Source: Pachypanchax playfairii | Lineage: Eukaryota > Chordata > Actinopteri > Cyprinodontiformes > Aplocheilidae | Assembly: GCA_006937955.1 (NCBI GenBank) | Contig: SSNP01000066.1 | Coordinates: 2,350,295 to 2,414,294, forward strand | Direction: 5' to 3' | Length of the DNA stretch: 64,000 nucleotides | Program-made: the position numbers and the translations under genes | Notes under the pieces: generated by a model | Database searches by the model: none | Seen by the model: only the letters and a program-made list of their open reading frames with translations | Told to the model about the DNA's origin: nothing | Shown: one piece after another, positions 24,366-36,722 of the stretch | How positions within the stretch are numbered: the first letter of the stretch is position 1 | Layout: each line of letters opens with the position of its first letter

Positions 24366-24368
<3 letters not shown>

Positions 24369-25625
24369 CACACATTTATACAGTATACACACCATTCATG
24401 ACTTTCAGCCCCATGTCTCCAGCGCTCACGCTTGCTCTAAAAATACAGCATGGCAGGTCTTGTGAATGAGATCTCATGGCTTCACTGTTCAACAATAGAT
24501 GGAGGCGGAGAGAGCCTGTCCAGATTTTGTCGATGTCTATGATACAAATATGGAGAGAAAAGGGAGGAAAGGCAACAAAAGAAATAAATATGTGCGGTAT
24601 GTCTTCTAGCAGTCAATGATTTAAAAAGGGATTTCGAAGCCTTTCCTTAAAAATGAACAGGTTTCTTTTTCATGGAAGCTAGCACCACCAGAGAGAAGCT
24701 TGATAACTGAAATACTGCCACCTATTCAATACTTAGAAGCTCTAGGTGTCAGAAAGCAATCCTAGTAGCATCTTTTATGAGAGTTAAAAAACGCATCATG
24801 TCCTTGAGTAAAAGGACTGTGATTCTTCAAATTAGTACTAGGGAACAAGTTAATGTCATCCAGAGTGAATGTATGACTACACAGTTTGTCCCTATGGTGC
24901 CCAAGTCTAAAAGCCACAGTACATTGATGATGGCAGCAGGTGGGAGTTCAGAATCCTGTTCAAGGACCAGTAGCAGTTCTTGCTAATTTAGCGCTCTAGT
25001 TAGCTAACCCCCTACCCAGCGCTAACCACCACTAACTTGACATGGAATTTAGCACTCTACAAATCTGTCTCGTTTGCCCTCAAACAGATTGCACCCTGGT
25101 TGGTCAGCCACATTGCCCATAGAAGAAACCACTGTCAAGGACATTGTTGACAGTAGATTGAATTAGCTCATCAATAGTTGAGCCTGGTGTCTTTGCTATA
25201 ATTTTTTTCCAGACCTAATTTGGAGAAAAGTTCACCAATCCCAGTAATGCATTGTAAAAATGTGTTTTATTTTCCCTCCCAATGTCTTTGCTAACTGTTT
25301 TTACTTTACTCGAAGAATATGTGACATGTAGAGGTTTGCCAATAGCATATAACAATACGAAATGTATTTTCTTCATTCATTACCCAAAAATATACATTAG
25401 TATGATGAACACTTTCATGCAACATTTTAAAATAAGTTTTCCGCACAAATGTAACTCACTGGAAGCAATCAACTCATTGCCATGCCTCTAACTACATTGC
25501 TAATGTATGCATAGATTCTACTGTTGAAAAATAAACCAGCAATGTGATTTTTTTTGCCGTGAGAAGATATACCAGAAAGCCTTGTTAAACTTAGATATGA
25601 CAACTGGTGCAGATTCCTCTCAAAT
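24366..25625. other. No feature recognised
   Basis: AT-rich sequence without motifs. Confidence 0.5.
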
Positions 25626-26188
25626 TTAAAGTGGCCATTCCATTAAAAACGCTTTTTCTGAGGTTTCTGTTGAATATTTTAGCTCCACAGGTGTTCTTAC
25701 CTTCATAGTGGGTGTGAAAACAGGTCAACAACTTCTCTTTCAGTTTTAATCTCTCAAACTACGCAGGTGGCGATAACAACCAAGTTCGAAAAGCCTGTAT
25801 TTGTTATGTCATAACTCCTTTGCTCATTAGTATTCATCTGCACACACAGTTGAGACCACGCCTAGCATGCTGCTGGCTAAAAGCTGTTATCATTTACACG
25901 TATCAAACCGGAAAATACTGGGTGCACTGTTGCCATACGCAGTAGGGGAGGAAACAGGAAGCCGTGCTCTCATAGGCTAGTTTGTTGGCCTATCTGAGTC
26001 CAGCAAATTCACATAATGATTATCAATGAGTTGGAGCTGAAGCCAAACGAATCTTCATGCAGATAGACTGAAAGGGCTGTAAATCAGTGTCTCCTAACGT
26101 TTTTTAGATATAAAATGTTTCATATTACAGGTTAATACTTCAGAAATAACCACAAAGTCATGAAATTTGTGTGAAAAGACCTCTTTAA
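25626..26188 (-). mobile_element. TTAA-flanked MITE, 'AGAGGCCATTTCAT' family, copy B
   Basis: TTAA at 25626-25629 and 26185-26188; ends AGTGGCCATTCCAT and AAAAGACCTCT. Same orientation and interior as copy A at 12895-13462 (GGTGTGAAAACAGGTCAACA, TAGCATGCTGCTGGCTAAAA). Confidence 0.88.
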
Positions 26189-28289
26189 TTTGTTTTGATA
26201 ATTTAAGCCACATCTCTCCATGTTATTCCATTTAATTTACCCCTGCCAAACAGACTGGCAAAAAATTCCCAAATAGGTGGCACTGAAGCTCCTGACAATG
26301 AAAACAGTTTCCAAAAGTGGTCACAGTGTAGACTTGTGTATAAATTAAGGATAATGTAGATACAAAAAAACAGCTTGAATTAACTTTTCATTAGAATTTT
26401 TAAGTTAATGCAAATTCCAGTCTTGACCTTGTAAACATGAATAAAACCACATGTGACTGAAGGCATTACATAATTTCCAATAAATGGGAAAGACAGCAGT
26501 GATGCAGTCACAGGAGGGGTGATGAGGTCACAGCTGTTTGACATCACAGTAACAGTGGCTAGGTCAATTTGTGGGCTCAATGAGACAGCTTCTACTCTTT
26601 GTAAAGGTTGTCTGAACACAGAACATGTTTTATGTTAGAATAAAATGCAAAAGAAATATGCCAAAAGCCAATTAACCCAACACTGTGTTAAAAAAGAGAG
26701 ACTGATGGTGGATGGAGAAAAAATATACATCTACAATCCCTCTTATTTCTTCTTTCACATTTGCTTCACTGTAAATGAGTGTGATGTTAGTGAATAGCAG
26801 GCTTTACAAGGATTCATCAAAACCGTTCTTTCTTTCCTTTAATAGGTTGTGAACCAAAATGGAGGCTATTTCAAGAGTGCTTGTAGAACTGGAAATGAGC
26901 CACTCCCTCCCCAATATTATCTCACATTAGCTCTTTTTATGCTTCAACACACTTGCTGTATTTAATTCCAAATCAGGGGACACATGTCTGATAGTGGACT
27001 GAAATGATTTAGAAAACAACATCTGCATATTATGTAGTTTGCAGTTAATCATGTGCTTGTTTTAATTTTTACATAAATAATTTACATTACAACAACAAGC
27101 AGTGTTGCTTTGTGCCTCTCTGTTGGGGTGGCTTCTCCAAGCCTTTAGATGAATGAATGGATCCTTTAATGCCCTACTCCAGCCACTGATATCCAGTATA
27201 TGGAGGATAAAAGCTCCATGGCAATGAGAAGGCTTCGTTTTGTCATTGGCAGCCCAGGGCACAGACACCTTTTTGCTTGTCACATACTTGTTGCCACCCC
27301 TTCCTTTTAGCATAAGCAAGGATGAAATGTTTGCTTTCTACAATTTTTTGAGGAAGACCATGGGATGGGAGCTTGCACAAGCTTCATGAGAGGCATGTGG
27401 CTATGTCAAATACTGTGTGTAAAACAGGGTAGAAGAGAGAAAGACTGAAGATAAGTGAAAGGAAGATGTAGAAAGTAAAAACGATGTGCATGTGGGCATA
27501 CAAAAGTGAAAGTTCCTTTTGCCACTGTGCCATTTCTGCTGCTGAGGTGAGTCTTAAGTGTGGGATAAATCAAACATGAAGCACCCATGCTTGTGTCTTC
27601 AAAGCATGCAGGCATCACAATGCCATTCACGTCACAGAACGGGCACACATTAGCTGTCAAACTTCTCTTTCATCTCACAACTTCAAAGAGGCCCATTGAT
27701 TACTCTAAGTGGCCATTACCAAACATCTGAGCCTGCAGCTTCAGTCAAAGAGAACCACTGACAAAGAGAAAGTCAGAATCATCATAGGGAACAGGAAGGA
27801 CAGGAAACAAAACAGACAGTCTGAAAGGTAGCAGAGCCCAGCAGCACAATCAAAAGGAGCTAGTCGCATAAAGAGAAAACATCAGCTGCAAAACCATTAG
27901 CCAACATTAAAATGATAAGCACTGTTATTTGTGTTTAAACAACTTGATTTGGTTAAAAATATGGTAGCAGAGTTATCTGAACCTTAGACCTCTGGAGAAT
28001 CCCTCCATGATCCTACAAATAAGAGCTGATCTGATTTCTGTCAAGATGTACACACTACACAACATCGGAAACTCAGAGATGGAGAAAGATGGTAATTAAA
28101 ACACACAAGCAAGATTAAGGAGAAGCACGGATGTATTCACAGCTTAAAGGTATTCATTACTGTATACAAGTATCTTACATTTGTGTCTCATGTACAATAC
28201 TTGTACAGTACAAATACAATAGATTGAGTCGATGGTATACCATATACACAAATATTTTTGCAAATAAAAATGACCTAACCTGGCTCTGC
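26189..28289. other. No feature recognised
   Basis: AT-rich sequence; open frames at 27062-27319 and 27406-27660 (minus) have no recognisable content. Confidence 0.5.
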
Positions 28290-28795
28290 CAGATCGATGT
28301 GTAGCCCCATGTGTCCAGTTGGTGCTACACAATGATTTGGGATTTCTCCATGTGAAAGCGTCTGAAAAAGGGAGGGCCATCTAGTATAATATTTTATGCT
28401 GATTGGAGGACGCACCAGCAAGTTTTGGTCTATCATGATTTGTCTTTAGCCAATCACAATAAATCAAGCTCCAGTCAGGGGAAAGCACACACATCTTTAC
28501 CATCAAGAAATGCACAAAGTTCTTACCTTTGCTCATTTTTCAATGAAGAAATCATCTCTAGTTCTCCTAAAACAGATTCAATAGCCGGTTTTATTTTTTA
28601 CATTAACCGGCGCAGCCATGTTTGTTTTTCTTTTCCTGCCTGGGCACTTCCTGCCAATCATACTTGAACACCCGTTCCAAAGCACAAAAACACATGATTG
28701 GTCCAAACTTTATTTGACCAATTTGGACGGTTTAGTTAGAGCAGTATGAGATGGATTTCTGTGGGTTTGGAAAACTCTAAATCTTGTGAGAATCT
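28290..28795 (-). mobile_element. Element carrying a RecQ-like helicase fragment, copy 2
   Basis: Inverted copy of 20870-21310, slightly longer at the left (CTGGCTCTGCCAGATCGATG near 28280). The two copies lie about 7 kb apart in opposite orientation. It contains the helicase relic at 28440-28586. Confidence 0.7.
28440..28586 (-). pseudogene. RecQ-like helicase fragment, second copy
   Basis: The minus strand reads AIESVLGELEMISSLKNEQ, then a stop where copy 1 has Glu, then ELCAFLDGKDVC. It is the same N-terminal helicase segment as at 21066-21225, but without a usable Walker A. The change that makes the stop also creates an AGGTAAGA donor-like sequence, probably by chance. Confidence 0.55.
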
Positions 28796-28849
28796 TTGTT
28801 TTTACTATTTATCTTGCCATTACCTTTTACTCTATTTCTCTTTCCATAG

Positions 28850-29245
28850 AAATGATGAGTGGCTCAACCCTCCTGTGTCTGTCTCATTTTCCTGTCCTCT
28901 CAGACTCCAGTCAGATGAGGAAGATGGTCTCATCTTAAGGCCATTTCTGCTGGAGGTTTCTTTCTGTTAAAGGGGAGTTATTCCTTTCCACTGTTTCCTA
29001 TTCCTACTTGACTATAAGGTGGGATTGTATAGAAATTAAGATTCAACACGATCAATTGGTTTCCTCAGTTTGGAATCTATTTATGAATTAGCATTTTGTG
29101 ATGCACTGACACTGAACATTTTACAATTAGACTGAATTGGCTATATAAAGCTTTGATGCTGGACCTGTTTGAGTGAATTGGACTTGTTACTTCTACATTG
29201 TACTTTGAGATTGCTTTTGTTTCAGATTGTCACTACATAAATAAA
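28850..29245 (+). mobile_element. LINE 3' untranslated region and tail
   Basis: Contains TTTCTGCTGGAGGTTTCTTT and GTTAAAGGGGAGTTATTCCT, followed by GGCTATATAAAG and CTACATAAATAAAATAAATT. This matches the order of the 3' region of a common fish L2/CR1-clade LINE. ORF2 is not recognisable upstream, so it is a 5'-truncated copy. Confidence 0.65.
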
Positions 29246-29520
29246 ATAAATTAAATGTAATCAGTGGATCTGCTGATATCTTGTTTATTTCTCTGCTGAC
29301 AAACCACTGTGTGTGTGTGCTATGTTTTATGTGCGTGTAAGGCGAGTAACAGATTACTCTACAAATTTTAATGCCAAGTGTGAACAATCCTTTTCACATT
29401 TTAAGGGTCTGAACAGGGTCAGTGACTATTAAAATTTACCTGTGTTTTTCTGCCAGATCGCCTGTTACTGTTTGACTCAGTATTCCAGCCCTTTTGAACT
29501 GAGATTCTTATGCTTATAGC

Positions 29521-30107
29521 TGTTAGGTTTTGGGGTTTTGGAACCAGTTTTGTGGGTTGAGTTGCTGTGGGTTTTCTTTCTCTCCTGGGTTTGGTTATGG
29601 GGTTGATTCAGCTCATGGGATTATTTTAGCCTTAGATTTCTCCCTCCTGGTTTCCCTCTAGTTCAACTCTGCGGTTTGTGTATTGTTATGGTTCCAAGTT
29701 TTACTTTGGTTGTAGTGTGCCTGTGTTCCCGGTTTCGCTTTTATTTTGTTATCTATTGTACTTCCTGTTTCTCCTCTGTTGTCATCAGGTCTCTTTATGT
29801 CTGGTATGTCACTTCCTGTTTAGTTCCTGTGTGTTTTACCTCCCAGTGTTTCCCTTGATTGTTCTCAGGTGTTTTGAGTTGTGTTTTCAGTTCTGTTTGT
29901 TATTTAAGGGGATTTAGTTCAGTTTGTCTTTGTTCGGGGACTATGTTTGTCATTGTAGTTCGGACCTGTCTCTACACTTCCTTCATGTAAGTCTCGCTGC
30001 CAGTCAGCCCCCATCCATGATCATTAAACTCTTTATTTTCAACTTCATTCTTGCTCTCCGTTTCCTGCGTTTGAGTCCTCCCTGCCTGCAAGCTACTAAA
30101 CGTGACA
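29521..30107 (+). mobile_element. Solo LTR with 5-bp target duplication
   Basis: Starts TGTTAGGTTTTGGGG and ends CGTGACA; flanked by ATAGC at 29516-29520 and 30108-30112, an exact 5-bp duplication. It has a TATTTAAG box (29901-29908), ATTAAA (30023-30028) and the ACTTCCTGTT phrases of the family. It is 587 bp with no internal genes. Open frames inside it are spurious. Confidence 0.9.
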
Positions 30108-30349
30108 ATAGCTAGTTTCAGTTTATTTAACCCTGACTTTGTATTACCCACCTAGCTCTGTAAATCCTGGCTTTTACTATTATTGTGTCTGTACTGGACT
30201 GTGGCTCAATAATCGTTTACTGCATTCATCAGCATCATCCACTTCATTCCTTTTGGTGTTGAATTTATATGGAACTCTGTCTCAGGAAATCCCCATCTAA
30301 TTATTTCCTGGGAGGCTGCACAGATAGATGCTTAAACTCTGGAGGTCAC

Positions 30350-30690
30350 CCTAGGTGATAAGGGAGTGCTGGAGGTCTACAAGAGACATTGGGTGGAAGC
30401 ACCTTGATCTAAACAGCCAAGGGGTGGAGAGGAATCCAACAGGACTTCCTCTAGCTCAAAGGTTGGCACAGTTGAAAAGTGATGTCTGGGAACCTCTGGA
30501 ACTCAGAAGCCCCTTTCAGACAGGCCATGAAAAAAGGTAATTTTCTGGACTTCGTCCATTTCACTTTTGAGTCTGAAAACAACCTTCCAGAATCTGTCAG
30601 GAGAATCTTTTCCGGAACTTTTCCGGACTTTTTCAATATAGTGTTTGTGTTCAGACAGTCAGGAAATGTTCCTGAAAAGTAGGAGGGGTA
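30350..30690. mobile_element. Probable DNA-transposon-derived repeat, family unresolved
   Basis: CCCCTTTCAGACAGGCCATG at about 30509 and GTGTTCAGACAGTCAGG at about 30648 resemble the ends of fish MITEs that begin CCCTTTCAGACA. The inner CCGGAACTTTTCCGGAC (30614-30630) is a near-palindrome. Ends and target duplication were not established. Confidence 0.4.
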
Positions 30691-31054
30691 TCAATTTACA
30701 AAACTAAAATACATTTTGCAAACCCCACACAGGTAAGCGTAGTATCATAATCACTGATAATTGGAAACATGAACAAAACACATAACCAGTATTCCAGAAT
30801 CATGATAGAAGCATGTTAAAATAAAATTGTAATCATTTTACTTTTTAACTTGTGTATATATACTGTTTGTACAAACTATAATTTTAGAAGGATGTCAATA
30901 AGCATGTGTACTAATAATCAGAAAGATATTTGCTAAGCAGCAATCTACAATCACTTGACATTTAACTCATTGAAATGGGGAAACAATACTGATTTGTCAG
31001 TATTAGATTTGTGAAACTGTTACTGCCCTGCCCTCAGTTTCAACACAACAAAGC

Positions 31055-31310
31055 CCTCAAACAGAAGGCTGGGGGCTCAGGAGAAGAGCAGTCATCTACC
31101 AATCAGAAGGTTGGCAGTTTGAACCCAGCTTTCCTCCTCCATATGTCAATGTGTCCTTAGGCAAGACACCAAACCCAGTGTAGTGAAGTTAAAATCAGAG
31201 TACGTCTCTGTGTGTTTGTGTTAACTGGTGAATATAACTCATACTGTTAAAGTGCTTTGAATGATCAGTAAGAAAATTGCAATACAAATACAGGCCATTT
31301 ACTTTTAGCA
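31055..31310 (+). mobile_element. tRNA-derived SINE
   Basis: Head with a box B-like GTTTGAACCC at about 31117 and the shared phrases AATGTGTCCTTAGGCAAGAC and AAAGTGCTTTGAATGATC, ending in AAATACAGGCCATTTAC. Related to the SINEs at 16217 (minus) and 62103. Confidence 0.8.
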
Positions 31311-31387
31311 CTAAATCTTACTCACACACAGACACATACACAATTACTAACTGAAGAATGCAACATGCAGAGAGTTCCCTCGAAAAA

Positions 31388-31545
31388 AAAAGTCTGAATT
31401 GTTGATCAAGGAAGTTCAAAGAGACATAAAGGAGGTTCAGAATAATGCCATTACAGATCGATGGAACGAGATGTCCAAAAGTCAGAGTCAGTCCAAGTCA
31501 GACTTTGGATGCAAGAGTGGAGAACATCAACAGCAAAAGTAAAAT
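31388..31545 (+). pseudogene. Short lysine-rich open segment, possibly transposon-derived
   Basis: After an A-run the frame reads SELLIKEVQRDIKEVQ, then NNAITDRWNEMSKS, and stops at about 31544. The Leu/Glu-rich helix followed by W is reminiscent of Myb/SANT-like DNA-binding domains in transposon-associated proteins. The segment is short and the resemblance weak. Confidence 0.25.
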
Positions 31546-32235
31546 TATTTTAAAAATGCTTAATTCCCTGCTTTCTGAAGACTTATGTAGTGTACTTGTG
31601 TAGTTTCACTTTTTGGGATGTCACTAACATCATGCTCACCATGTCAGGAATGAAATCAAGGTCAGGTGAAATAGAAGCTGGATGGCCAGCAGAGGCGGGG
31701 GCCTGAGCATGCTGATCCCTGGCATCATCAAATTGGTATCAGAAATGTGGAATATCACCTTGGTTGTGTAAAAAAAGTCTGAGTTTGTGTTTGAAGTTCA
31801 AGGGTACTGAACCCAGTGCTTGGAGAGGTTTACAGTTACCTCCTATGGGATTATTTTCTACTATAGATTTGCCCTGTGTGACAGCAATCAGGCAAGTGTA
31901 GGGATCCTCACAAGTTACTGGTTGAGCACCTTGATATTGGAGTTTTTCATGGTATGTGAGAGTGTTTCCTCTCTGCATGTTCTGGATGTTGTTTGTACCA
32001 ATGCCCTAAACCACAGTTCAGTTTGTTTTATTGGAGGGAACTTCCTCGCCTCTGTGGGCAAAGACAGAGTCAATAGGAATGGAGTGATTCCGAGGAACAA
32101 CCTTCTGAATCTGAATTTTAGCAGCATTTTGTTACAAGACTTTTGTTCTATGCATTGTTTGACCAGAACAAACATCATGCTCAAGCATTGGATGGCTGCT
32201 GCTCTCTGAGACACTCCAGCTTCAGTAATCTCCAA
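31546..32235. other. No feature recognised
   Basis: Two long open frames on opposite strands (31820-32209 plus, 31915-32238 minus) overlap; neither shows a motif. Confidence 0.45.
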
Positions 32236-32310
32236 CAATCAATGGGCAAGACACAGGGTTACACCTGGACAGGTTGCCAGTCATTCACAGGGCCACATAA
32301 GAATGGATTT
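32236..32310 (-). mobile_element. SINE fragment, family of 41076-41335
   Basis: GGTTACACCTGGACAGGTTG and CCAGTCATTCACAGGGCCAC are the reverse complement of the SINE's 3' half. Confidence 0.55.
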
Positions 32311-32889
32311 TGCTACTTGAAAGTATTAGGGTAAAAGTTTACCATACCAAACAGCTGAATTATTGTGTAAATCGTAAAGTTAACAGCAGATGATAATGCA
32401 TCTTCTCAGGCTATAATTACAGAACAATAGCTACAACACAATGACACATGTTAAAAACGTAAAGGCAATTCACTAATTTATAACAGCAGCTTTGGGTGGG
32501 TTTTACTGTAGGTGTGGCAGCGACAACAATTAATATTTTCATTTACTTGTTCCATATAAGCTTAGTTTTTTGAGTGGTTTAAGTTCCTTGAATTTGGTAG
32601 GAGCTTCCACACAGTAAAGCTTTTTTCAAATGATAATGCTTTCCCAAAGAGTTTCTGTGGAGGATTTCCAGATGATTCTGAGAAAGAAAGACAACATTCA
32701 TCAACTTGCCTGGACACATAACTATTGACTGATGATCTATCTCCTTTGGTTTTATCCTGACCTGAATCTGTACCATAGTGTCCTGCCATATCTGAAATCC
32801 CTACCATGCCAGTCTGTCTAACTTTTCTATGTCCATTTTGGGAATGTCTGAAGGTCTATTTGTTAAGCATTGAGTTTTCTTAAGTGTGC
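32311..32889. other. No feature recognised
   Basis: AT-rich sequence. Confidence 0.5.
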
Positions 32890-33224
32890 TTGAACGCCCC
32901 ATCAGGTGCAGCTCGGCTGCTCAGTTGGAAGGATGTGGGGGTTTCTTACTTTTTGCTGCTGGTTATTGTGGAATTACAGCTGCTTGTGTTGAAGACTTGG
33001 CAGCCTTGCAGACTTACAAGTGATTCGTTATGGAACCAGGAAGTCTGGACGTGTAAATAATGATTATGGTACAAGCTAGCTTTTTTTAAAATGACCGAAA
33101 CTACGACCACCCAGCTGGCTGAGATCGAGATCTGTTGACATGTGACTTTATTTTCAACATCGGTGGGACATTAGACTGTTGTGTGAGTATTTCACTGTCA
33201 AATTCTTACATATTGTACCTTTAA
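32890..33224. mobile_element. TTAA MITE, 'AAGGTGCAATATGT' family, left-truncated
   Basis: Ends TTCTTACATATTGTACCT followed by TTAA (33221-33224). The interior matches 62690-62925 (GAATTACAGCTGCTTGTGTT) and the right half of 4286-4545. The left terminus was not found. Confidence 0.75.
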
Positions 33225-33877
33225 GCTTACAGTATCACAGTCTCCACTATGCCCAATTGTCTGTATTTATCAGTCAGTGATCCAGTGTTTCCTGTTAGGC
33301 CTTGTACCACACTGTGTTATGGCCTTGATTCGTGACTTTGCCCTCATAGATTGTTTTTTGATTATTGATGCTGACATGCCTGTCTTCAATTCTTATTATG
33401 TTCCTATCCTAGACTGATCTGTAAGTTTTATTACTTTCCTTCCTCATCAATGACCTGTACCTACTTCCATCACTAACCTTTTGTGTACTGGATTGAAAGT
33501 TTCTGATCACCTTTGTTTGTGATGCCATAAATAATCAACTGTCTCTGCTAGTCATTATTCAAGCACAAATCCCTGCCTGTTCTCTCAAAGGAATCATATT
33601 GGAAAATCAAGAATCCCGTCAGTCAGTGACTGAAGTCAGAACATCTACTTGATGATCCCAGAATGCCTCTTACCTGTTTTCTTGCCCTCATCCTTTAACT
33701 TGTCACAATCGTAAGGGAAGGGCTCATAACACCACTCTTATGAGAAGGAAATCAGGTACATTCTCTTAACTCATAACTGTCACTGCTAAGCAGTTTTAAG
33801 ATTACTACTCCCCCTCATCCTACAACAAGTCCTATGGCCAAGCACAGAGAGCTGTAAAGTACTTTTTAAATTCATTT
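33225..33877 (+). mobile_element. Strongly decayed LTR-like sequence
   Basis: From about 33290 to 33600 the pyrimidine-rich strand has phrases such as TGTTTCCTGTTAGGCCTTG and TGCCATAAATAATCAACTG that resemble old fish LTRs with a polyadenylation region. No ends were found; the rest is unassigned. Confidence 0.3.
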
Positions 33878-34107
33878 GGGGCGGCCGTGGTCGAAAGGGG
33901 AAGGAGGTTGTCCTCGGACCAAGAGGTTGGAGTTTCGATACCCAACCCGAACAAGCCATGTGTCGATGCATCCTTGGGCTAGATGCTGAACCCCAAACTG
34001 CCTCCCGGGCACTATGACACGGGTAGCCCTCTGCTTCCTCAAGATGGGTTAAATGCAGAAGTGAATTTCTCCATTGTAAGATGAATAAAGTTTTTTTTTT
34101 TTTTTTT
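33878..34107 (+). mobile_element. tRNA-derived SINE with T-rich tail
   Basis: Begins GGGGCGGCCGTGGTCGAAAG. A box B-like GAGTTTCGATACCC lies at about 33931, then CATCCTTGGGCTAGATGCTG, and the 3' phrase GAATTTCTCCATTGTAAGAT with AATAAAG and a 17-base T run (34091-34107). The 3' end resembles the tail shared by fish SINEs and their partner LINEs. Confidence 0.82.
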
Positions 34108-34167
34108 GTAACTTATTGGACAATTCTGCTAAAAGATCACTGACAGGTGTTAGAATCAGCCACAGGA

Positions 34168-34664
34168 TGTCATGTTGTTAGCTTGTTAGTAGGGGAAAGA
34201 CTGGACCCAAATGTAGAAAGAACTTGCCGTACACTGAGATAAGGTAAACAGTACTTTAATAAATACCAAAAAACTGCTGACGGGGCAACGAAAAATTACA
34301 TGAGATGTAGGAGGAGAGAAACCCCAGACACAGAGGGGAGAACCAGGCAAAACATATTAACATTAATCAAAATGCAAGGAAAGAGGACTAAACAACCGCT
34401 TAAATACAAACAGGAAACAAAGAGAACTGATAAGGGGAAACAGGAAACACCTGGGGCAAAGGAGGACAAAGCTGCCGGGAAAACACAACAGAAACAGGAA
34501 GTACAAAACCTACCAAAGTAAAACAGGAAGTAGCAGAACCAAAATACATAACTGGACCAAAACAATGGAACAACTGAGTATGGGGAGACATGGAGGAAAC
34601 AGGGAAAATACAAAACACAAAAACCCCCATAACAAGAAAAAATCCAAAACCCAGAGACCCAACA
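34168..34664 (-). mobile_element. Solo LTR with 5-bp target duplication
   Basis: Flanked by CAGGA at 34163-34167 and 34665-34669. On the minus strand it starts TGTTGGGTCTCTGGG, close to the start of the 8913-9430 LTR (TGTTGTGACTCTGGGG), carries a TATTTAAG-type box (complement near 34399-34407) and ATTAAA (near 34255-34260), and ends CATGACA. It is 497 bp. Confidence 0.9.
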
Positions 34665-34669
34665 CAGGA

Positions 34670-36257
34670 CTGCCATATGATGTTACACATATTCAGAAAT
34701 TTGGGAAATCATTGATGGGAACAGCTAAAGTTGAAGAGTAACATTTCTCATTCTCTATAACCAGACAAAATTAAAATGAAATTGAGTGGTTTGAGTATTA
34801 TTTTTGCTGTGGCTACATTGCAGGTCTCTTAATGCAACAAATGTTCTGTGCACACAAGATATTGTTATTAAATCCTAAAAAAACAATTTAGAAATAAAGT
34901 TGAAAAAACTAAGGAAATTCAAATAAATAACTAAAATCAAAAAGATATGACTGATATCTTTTGTTTAACTTTTATTTAATTGGAAATTGTTTGAACCAAA
35001 AATATTTTTTTTAAAAGATAACCAAACAGACAGTTATTGTTGTCAGTGGCTGCGGTAATGAAGCTAAAACATGCATTTACAATGTCTTGCTAAGGACTCA
35101 AACACCAATAGCAGTATTTAATCAGCAGCCTTTTGGCTGTTCTGATCACTTAGTAAATAATGTAGATGTCAATATTGCCCCGCTCCTGTGATTCTGAAGC
35201 CCACACATGCCCCCAAACTCATTTACTTGCCATTTCTCTCTGCTCTTGCTCAACACTACAAAGCGGCCTCATTAATCAAGCATTACATTTGAAAAGAGTT
35301 CAAACAGTTAAGTACTAAAAACTTGTACACACAAATGCATTTCAATGATACATCTTTAGACACATAAATAAAATAAGAAAAATGTTACAAATCAAAAAAA
35401 TGACAAACTTCTCTTTTTTCTTTTATAAGATCTTTTCCTCATATTTATTAGTGGACAAGCAGCCAAAATGTCATCCTGTCAGTAGGGCAGTTCCATTGAT
35501 TAGCACTTCCAGCTTCTGTTCTGGCCCAGGAATTACCCCTCTAATCTTGTAGCGGGTTATTTGCTGGAGACCAATCAGGCTGATCAGACAAATTACCCTC
35601 TTTCTAACTGCTTGGATGCCCAAAGAACTTCAGCAACATGCACCTACAAATAGACACACACCTACTCACTAAAATTCCGTATCTCTGGTCAATTGCTGAT
35701 ACAATACATGTCGTGATACGCTGCCAATGATCCAATTCATCAAAGATACACATGAAGCAAAAACTGATAAGACAGTACAGTTTGCGCCTTAATCGCAGTG
35801 CGGTACAATTCTCTAAAAGATTAATTAACTGAGATTCAATGATAAACAAATAAATTATTCATGCCAATTGCCAAGACAAATTTTCTATACTGATTTTAAA
35901 AATGACCACTCACAGATAGGTCTTGTTTAAAATCCTTTTCACTTTCATGAAAAGTCAGATTCATGAGTCAGATTTCATGAAATCTGACTCACAGTTAACA
36001 ACAATTACTACATAAACACAGGCCTAGTGCAAAAAAAAAAACAACTGCGACAGAAGTGTTCACCTTTACTAACTCATTAAGGAGCGAGAAAATTAATGAA
36101 GTTAAAATATTGAAACATAATTTAACCCTTTTTTCTTCTTTAATTTTCAGGTTGATTCAGGGCAAAACACACAATGTTTTTGCACTGCTGCAGTTCTCCT
36201 TATGCTTATAAATACTAAAAGGTCCAAATATGAATCTTTAGTTTAGTCCTTTTTGTT
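34670..36257. other. No feature recognised
   Basis: AT-rich sequence. A short direct repeat TCATGAGTCAGATTTCATGA-type block occurs near 35945-35990. Confidence 0.5.
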
Positions 36258-36480
36258 TTTAAGCCTGTCCTGTCTGGATATGTTTGGCAGACAGAATTGA
36301 GCTTTTGCCAGCCCCTCCCCAAAAACGGCTATTGTCCAATCACACATCATAGAAATCATTATTATGTGTATTCTTTTGACAAACAATGACTCCAAGCAAG
36401 CCAGTGAAGTGGTGCACCCATGTTATTTGTAGTCAGACACTACATGTCCTGATAGATTGTCTGGAGGAGTTGTGTTTTTT
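36258..36480. repeat. Repeat shared with 56067-56616
   Basis: CCTGTCCTGTCTGGATATGT, GCCAGCCCCTCCCCAAAAAC and CAATGACTCCAAGCAAGCC match the 56067-56616 repeat, which ends in GTTGCACCT before TTAA. Here the right end is replaced by a SINE. Probably another TTAA-type MITE. Confidence 0.6.
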
Positions 36481-36489
36481 CCATTCCCA

Positions 36490-36722
36490 AAGTCGAAAAA
36501 CACAACTTGAGTGGTGCCTACAATGGATAAAACAGTGTGGACGGCCCCACTCCCAGTTGTCAGTGTTTGTCCCAGGGCAGCTGTGGCTATATTTGTGTAG
36601 TTTTTTTACAACCAAATGTGTGAGTGTGTGTGTGAATGGGCGAATGACAGACTGTAGTGTGAAGCGCTTTGCGGGTCGTGGGACCTGAGTAAAGCGCTAT
36701 AGAAGTACAAGCCATTTACAAT
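36490..36722 (+). mobile_element. SINE 3' portion
   Basis: GTGTGTGTGAATGGGCGAAT, AGTGTGAAGCGCTTTGCGGG and AAAGCGCTATAGAAGTACAA match the 3' half of the SINE at 62103-62610. The tRNA-like head is missing. Confidence 0.75.

Noticed and set aside
31820..32209. 129-codon open frame
   Set aside because: Overlapped by an equally long antisense frame; no motif in either.
34296..34690. Overlapping open frames on both strands
   Set aside because: They lie within the solo LTR at 34168-34664.
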